Assembly: GCA_036557225.1 (NCBI GenBank)
Contig: DATBHX010000107.1
Coordinates: forward strand, 1-64,000
Length of the DNA: 64,000 nt
Direction of reading: 5' to 3'
DNA from: Angelobacter sp036557225
GTDB lineage: Bacteria > Acidobacteriota > Terriglobia > Terriglobales > Acidobacteriaceae
Positions within the stretch are counted from its first letter, which is position 1. Each line of letters begins with the position of its first letter. This document shows, piece after piece, positions 60,421-64,000 of the stretch. The notes beneath the pieces are model-generated. The model was not told the DNA's origin. It saw only the letters and a program-made list of their open reading frames with translations, and made no database searches. The translations under genes and the position numbers were made by a program.

Positions 60421-61149
60421 CTATTTCCTCACATCAAAGCTGATGGTTGCGCCGGCGGCGATTTTTTGCCCTGCCGATGGGTACTGGTGCACGATGGTTC
60501 CAGGGCCGCCGGACGGAGTGCTGTCGGCTGTCGCTGCAACCTCACGTACTTTGCCCATGGTGAAGCCGGTCTTGAGGACAGCGGTGGCTCCTTCAGACAA
60601 TGGCCGCCCGACAAAATTGGGCATCACGTAGAGCTGAGCGTTATCGGCGGCGGAGAGGAGAAGACCCACACGGGGCGACGCAGCTTCGGTGGTGTCCGGA
60701 GGCGGGTTCTGGCTGACGACAGTACCAGGCTGCACCCCGGGCAGATGCAGGGTGCCTACGGTGCCCAACTCGAGGCCGCGACGGCTGATATTGATGCCGG
60801 CAGCGTGCTGGCTCTGTCCGAGAAGATTAGGGACCGCAGCGCGCTGCGGCCCAAGGCTCTCCGCTACGCGCACTTTCCATCCGCGGCGGACAGGCGCATT
60901 GGGAGCGGGGGCCTGCGAAACGATGCGGCCCTCAGGAACGGCGGGGCTGTAAAAGCGGCTCTCAATGGAGAGCACAAGGCCGTCAGAATTGGCGACGCGC
61001 TCGGCTTCGGCGGGAGTCAGGCCGGTGAGGCGGGGCACTTTGACTTCGCGCCCCTGGATGGCAAAGCGCATGGCCAGAAGCGCCGAGGCGAGAAAAACGA
61101 GCAGCATCACCAGCGCGCGAAAGGTATATTTGAGCAGCTTGCGCAGCAA
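60421..61149 (-). CDS. PASTA-domain membrane protein
   Basis: 242 residues starting at a TTG directly after the PBP1A stop codon (TGATTG), with GAGG 8 nt upstream. One membrane segment (ALVMLLVFLASALLAMRFAI), then three PASTA repeats: VPRLTGLTPAEAERVANSDGL, VPNLLGQSQHAAGINISRRGL and MPNFVGRPLSEGATAVLKTGF. PASTA domains bind peptidoglycan muropeptides. Translational coupling to PBP1A suggests work in the same cell-wall complex. Confidence 0.92.
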   Translation of the reverse strand: MLRKLLKYTFRALVMLLVFLASALLAMRFAIQGREVKVPRLTGLTPAEAERVANSDGLVLSIESRFYSPAVPEGRIVSQAPAPNAPVRRGWKVRVAESLGPQRAAVPNLLGQSQHAAGINISRRGLELGTVGTLHLPGVQPGTVVSQNPPPDTTEAASPRVGLLLSAADNAQLYVMPNFVGRPLSEGATAVLKTGFTMGKVREVAATADSTPSGGPGTIVHQYPSAGQKIAAGATISFDVRK

Positions 61150-63387
61150 TCAGTGCGCCTCCGCGTCACCGGCGGTACGCAGCGGCGTGATCGCGGCGCG
61201 CTTGATGCTCGCCAACTTTCCCCGGTCGTCGTGCACAGGAAGGAAAGCCTCATTCTTCCGCGCGGGATCAGAGACGGCGGCGTGCATGAAATCAATCCAG
61301 ATGGGAAGCGCGGCGTGGCCGCCAGTTTCGTTGTCGCCGAGGTTTTTCTTTTCGTCGTAGCCGATCCAGACGCCGCAGGTCACGCTGGGAGAGAAACCGA
61401 TGAACCAGGCGTCCGTGTAGTCGTTGGTGGTGCCGGTCTTGCCGGCGACAGGATGGTTCAATTTTCGCGCCGGGCCGCCCGTGCCGTGCTTCACCACTTC
61501 CTGCAGGAGTGAAACCATGGTGCGCGCCGTGCGCTGGCTGATGACGTCTTTGGCGTCGGGAAAATCCTGTTCGAGCAGATGGCCTTCATAGTCGGTGACC
61601 TGGCGGATGTAGCGCGGCTCGATGCGCAAACCATCATTGGGAAAAACGGTAAAGGCTGAGGTCTGTTCGAAGAGAGTCAGGTCGGCTGCGCCCAGCGCCG
61701 TGGGCAAATACGGAGGCAGCGGAGAGCTGATGCCGAAGCGGCGGGCGTAGTCGGCCACGGTGGGCATGCCGACTTTTTGCGCCAGCTTGACGGCGGGAAC
61801 GTTGCGCGACTCGGCGAGCGCATGGCGCAGCGTGATGTTGCCTTCAAAACGGCGATCAAAATTGCGCGGCGCGTAAGGCGTGCCCGCGCTGTTGAAGGTG
61901 GTGGGCGCGTCGAGGATGATGTCGTCGGGTTCGGCGCCTTGATCAATGGCGGCGGTAAAGACGAAAGGCTTGAACGACGATCCAACCTGGCGGCGGGCCT
62001 GCGTGGCGCGGTTGAATTTTGATTCGTCGTAATCGCGGCCGCCGACCATAGCTTTGATATCGCCGGTGGCGTTGTCAATGGCAAGCAGCGCGGCTTGCGC
62101 TCCGGAGTTTTGCTCCAGCGAGACCCTGGCTGAGCCGTCAGGGTTTAAGGCCAGTACTTTGACATAAACGATATCGCCCGGCGTGAGAATCTTGCGCGGC
62201 AACTTGTGCCCCGTCCAGGCAAGTTCGGCTGGACCAAGGTAGGCGCTATAGCGGCCAAGCTTGACCTTGCAGAATTGAAGGCCGGTATCGATCACCAGCG
62301 CGTTGAGATAGTCACCAACGAGAATCGGCTTTTGCCAGTCAGAGTCCTGGTATTTGCTGATGGATACGCCGCTCTGGGTCACATTTTTCAGCTGGCCCTT
62401 CCAGCCATGGCGGCGCTCATAGGCAGCAAGGCCATCGAGTACGGCCTGAGTGGCGGTCTTCTGCAGATCCAGATCCAGCGATGTGTAGACACGCAATCCG
62501 CCTTCGTGGACCTGGTCAGCGCCATATTTCCTTTCCAGATAGCGCCGTACCTCTTCCACGAAATATGGAGCCGGAGAAACTTCCGGCTGGATATTCAAGC
62601 GCAACGGCGCGGTCTTGGCCCGGCCGGCTTCTTCGGCGGTGATCTTGCCGTCCTCGAGCATGTTGTTGATGACCAGATTGCGGCGCTTCAGGGCGTGGTC
62701 AGGATAGTTAATCGGCGAGTAACCTACCGGAGCTTTGGGCAAACCGGCGAGCAGCGCTGCCTCTTCCAGCTTCAGGTCTTTTGCATGCTTATTGAAGTAA
62801 TACTGCGCGCCGGCTTCAAAACCGTAGACCCCATGGCCAAGAAAGATCTGGTTACAGTACATGGTGAAGATCTGCTGCTTGGTGAAATGGCGCTCGATCT
62901 GCAGGGCCAGGATCGCTTCCTGTATTTTGCGGCTGAAATGGCGCTCGGGCGAGAGAAAGAGGTTGCGCGAAAGCTGCATGGTCAGAGTGGAAGCGCCCTG
63001 CGCCCGCGCTCCGGAAGTAATATCGCGATAGGTTGCGCCCATCACGCGCCAAAAGTTGATGCCCCAGTGCTTTTCGAAACTTTTGTCTTCGGTGGAAATA
63101 ATGGCATCGCGAAGCACTTTGGGAAAATCGTCATACCCGGCCAGTACGCGGCGCTGCAGGGCAAACGATCCGATCTGGCGGCCCTGATCGTCATAGAGTT
63201 CGGTAATGGTGCTGGGGCGATAGCGTTCCAACTCGCTGATCTGGGGCAGATCAGTGGAGTAAACCATCAGCAGCCCCGTGGCTGCGCCCAGAAATGCCGC
63301 GATCAATATCAACGCGCCAAACACGACCCGGCCGGCCAGGAGTTTTGCCGCTACCTTGAATGCCGGATGCTCAGACAGGAACTTCAT
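61150..63387 (-). CDS. mrcA: Class A penicillin-binding protein (PBP1A type)
   Basis: 745 residues. Membrane anchor (VVFGALILIAAFLGAATGLLMVYS); GT51 glycosyltransferase with EDKSFEKHWGINFWRVM, QGASTLTMQLSRNLFLSPER and the RKIQEAILALQIE motif. The transpeptidase has SSFKPF (SxxK nucleophile Ser), SRN (SxN) and KTGTTND (KTG box). It polymerises and crosslinks peptidoglycan. No Shine-Dalgarno sequence is seen before the ATG. Confidence 0.97.
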   Translation of the reverse strand: MKFLSEHPAFKVAAKLLAGRVVFGALILIAAFLGAATGLLMVYSTDLPQISELERYRPSTITELYDDQGRQIGSFALQRRVLAGYDDFPKVLRDAIISTEDKSFEKHWGINFWRVMGATYRDITSGARAQGASTLTMQLSRNLFLSPERHFSRKIQEAILALQIERHFTKQQIFTMYCNQIFLGHGVYGFEAGAQYYFNKHAKDLKLEEAALLAGLPKAPVGYSPINYPDHALKRRNLVINNMLEDGKITAEEAGRAKTAPLRLNIQPEVSPAPYFVEEVRRYLERKYGADQVHEGGLRVYTSLDLDLQKTATQAVLDGLAAYERRHGWKGQLKNVTQSGVSISKYQDSDWQKPILVGDYLNALVIDTGLQFCKVKLGRYSAYLGPAELAWTGHKLPRKILTPGDIVYVKVLALNPDGSARVSLEQNSGAQAALLAIDNATGDIKAMVGGRDYDESKFNRATQARRQVGSSFKPFVFTAAIDQGAEPDDIILDAPTTFNSAGTPYAPRNFDRRFEGNITLRHALAESRNVPAVKLAQKVGMPTVADYARRFGISSPLPPYLPTALGAADLTLFEQTSAFTVFPNDGLRIEPRYIRQVTDYEGHLLEQDFPDAKDVISQRTARTMVSLLQEVVKHGTGGPARKLNHPVAGKTGTTNDYTDAWFIGFSPSVTCGVWIGYDEKKNLGDNETGGHAALPIWIDFMHAAVSDPARKNEAFLPVHDDRGKLASIKRAAITPLRTAGDAEAH

Positions 63388-63594
63388 TGGAGGAGTGTTT
63401 GGGACAGGCCAAGAATAGCATGGATAGGACCTGGAGGCTGGTTACAAGAGGGAATTGCCGCGTGACATCACGGCTCGTTCCTTTTGTCGCTTCGCTCCAA
63501 ACCGCTTTGGCAACAAGTCCGATGGCTAGACCTTTTCGCCCTGCATCGCGCGGTTCGGCGCGCAGGCTGGCCTCACCGCTTCTTTCATGGGCAC

Positions 63595-63624
63595 AAAAAA
63601 GCGCGCCCGAAAGCGCGCTTTTTT
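63595..63624 (-). terminator. Bidirectional intrinsic terminator
   Basis: AAAAAAGCGCGC / GCGCGCTTTTTT (63595-63606 with 63613-63624), loop CCGAAA. Ends the S41 peptidase transcript 18 bp after its stop. Confidence 0.92.
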
Positions 63625-63641
63625 GGGAGGAGGAGTACGAG

Positions 63642-64000
63642 CTAGGTTTTCTGTTGCTTGGCTTTCAGGACTTCAATCGCGCGGCGCAGCTGTTCATCAT
63701 CCTTCTGCTGCGGCTTGGGCGCTTCTTCGGGCGTAGTGCTGTTATCGTCGTCATCCGAGATGGTGACAACGTCATCGGTGGAAGCCACCAGTATGTTGGG
63801 CGTGATGCCGGTATCCTGAATGACCTTGCCGTTGGCCGTGTAGTACTTGGCCACCGAGAGAATCAGGGCCGAGCCATCCGGCACCTCGATCAGCTTCTGA
63901 ATGGAGCCTTCGCCGAAAGTCTTGTCGCCGAGGATATCGCCACGCTGGTTATCCTGAATGGCGGAGGCAACAAGCTCCGCAGCGCCGGCGGTCCCACGAT
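63642..64000 (-). CDS. S41-family C-terminal processing peptidase (C-terminal part)
   Basis: Partial: only the last 118 codons are in the window, open at the right edge. GAAELVASAIQDNQRGDILGDKTFGEGSIQK and the following YYTANGKVIQDTGITPNI match CtpA/Prc proteases. The position usually held by the catalytic Ser (GSAS) reads GTAG, while the Lys of the dyad is kept in DKTFGEG. A Ser-to-Thr change or a rearranged site is thus seen. An acidic linker and Gln/Lys-rich tail (SDDDDNSTTPEE) end the protein. Exported peptidases of this family process envelope proteins. Confidence 0.9.
   Translation of the reverse strand, partial: RGTAGAAELVASAIQDNQRGDILGDKTFGEGSIQKLIEVPDGSALILSVAKYYTANGKVIQDTGITPNILVASTDDVVTISDDDDNSTTPEEAPKPQQKDDEQLRRAIEVLKAKQQKT

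Noticed and set aside
60466..61512. 348-codon plus-strand frame
   Set aside because: Antisense to the PASTA protein and PBP1A.
62206..63465. 419-codon plus-strand frame
   Set aside because: Antisense to PBP1A.
1..64000. CRISPR array, insertion sequence or prophage
   Set aside because: No regularly spaced repeats, transposase, integrase or phage structural gene was found on either strand.

Overview
The window reads as a chromosomal piece of an Acidobacteriota genome, most likely class Terriglobia (Koribacter/Terriglobales-like). The evidence is a moderately high GC content with GC-rich third codon positions, an orphan MacB/FtsX-type permease of the acidobacterial 'ADOP' architecture next to a PadR regulator, a cytochrome of the photosynthetic-reaction-centre-cytochrome type in a non-phototroph context, several TonB-like C-terminal-domain proteins, two Skp/OmpH paralogues beside bamA, and short intergenic hairpin repeats. 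No phage, insertion sequence or CRISPR array was seen. Most of the window is ordinary chromosome; a few loci are less ordinary.

Layout. 1-3.5 kb: partial amidohydrolase, a hypothetical gene, lepA. 3.7-9.1 kb (minus): outer-membrane biogenesis cluster bamA - ompH - ompH - TonB-like protein. 9.2-17.8 kb (minus): molybdopterin oxidoreductase with a probable leaderless promoter, DcaP-like porin, transglutaminase-like exported protein, NTF2-like protein, and a pair of membrane proteins with His-rich motifs. 18.1-21.1 kb (minus): a three-gene set of a nucleoside-phosphorylase-fold protein, a subtilisin-like S8 peptidase and a 70-residue protein resembling the peptidase's own N-terminal propeptide. 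This is the best candidate for an undescribed functional module. 21.3-24.8 kb: DUF1697, an RluA-type pseudouridine synthase, DAHP synthase and chorismate mutase. The last two are preceded by a promoter, a 29-residue Phe/Tyr-rich leader peptide and an intrinsic terminator, which together form a textbook ribosome-mediated attenuator.

24.8-38.9 kb: VOC protein and aromatic-amino-acid decarboxylase (plus), then mainly minus-strand genes: a coiled-coil membrane protein, a beta-propeller lipoprotein, two tandem paralogues of unknown function, a TPR protein, a PstS-like small periplasmic protein, a cytochrome, peptide deformylase, M13 peptidase and a TRIC-type channel. 39-46.4 kb: PilZ-like protein, two Spy/CpxP-like periplasmic proteins, a metallo-beta-lactamase-fold hydrolase, Ada, a GAF/PAS histidine kinase and an unlisted 41-residue gene. 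46.5-53.6 kb: ADOP permease and PadR sharing a 15-bp operator present in three copies, a pilin-like protein, a DUF2911 protein, an OmpA-family protein and a degenerate receiver.

53.8-64 kb: MFS transporter, TonB-like protein, a tRNA-Met(CAT) preceded by a 158-bp-period duplication that includes its own 3' half, the aroC-def-fmt-rsmB operon, and convergently PBP1A-PASTA and the C-terminus of an S41 peptidase. Shikimate-pathway genes occur at two separate places (the aroF/chorismate mutase unit and aroC), as do peptide deformylases (35.3 and 57.6 kb). Assignments rest on reading motifs by eye; no database search was run.
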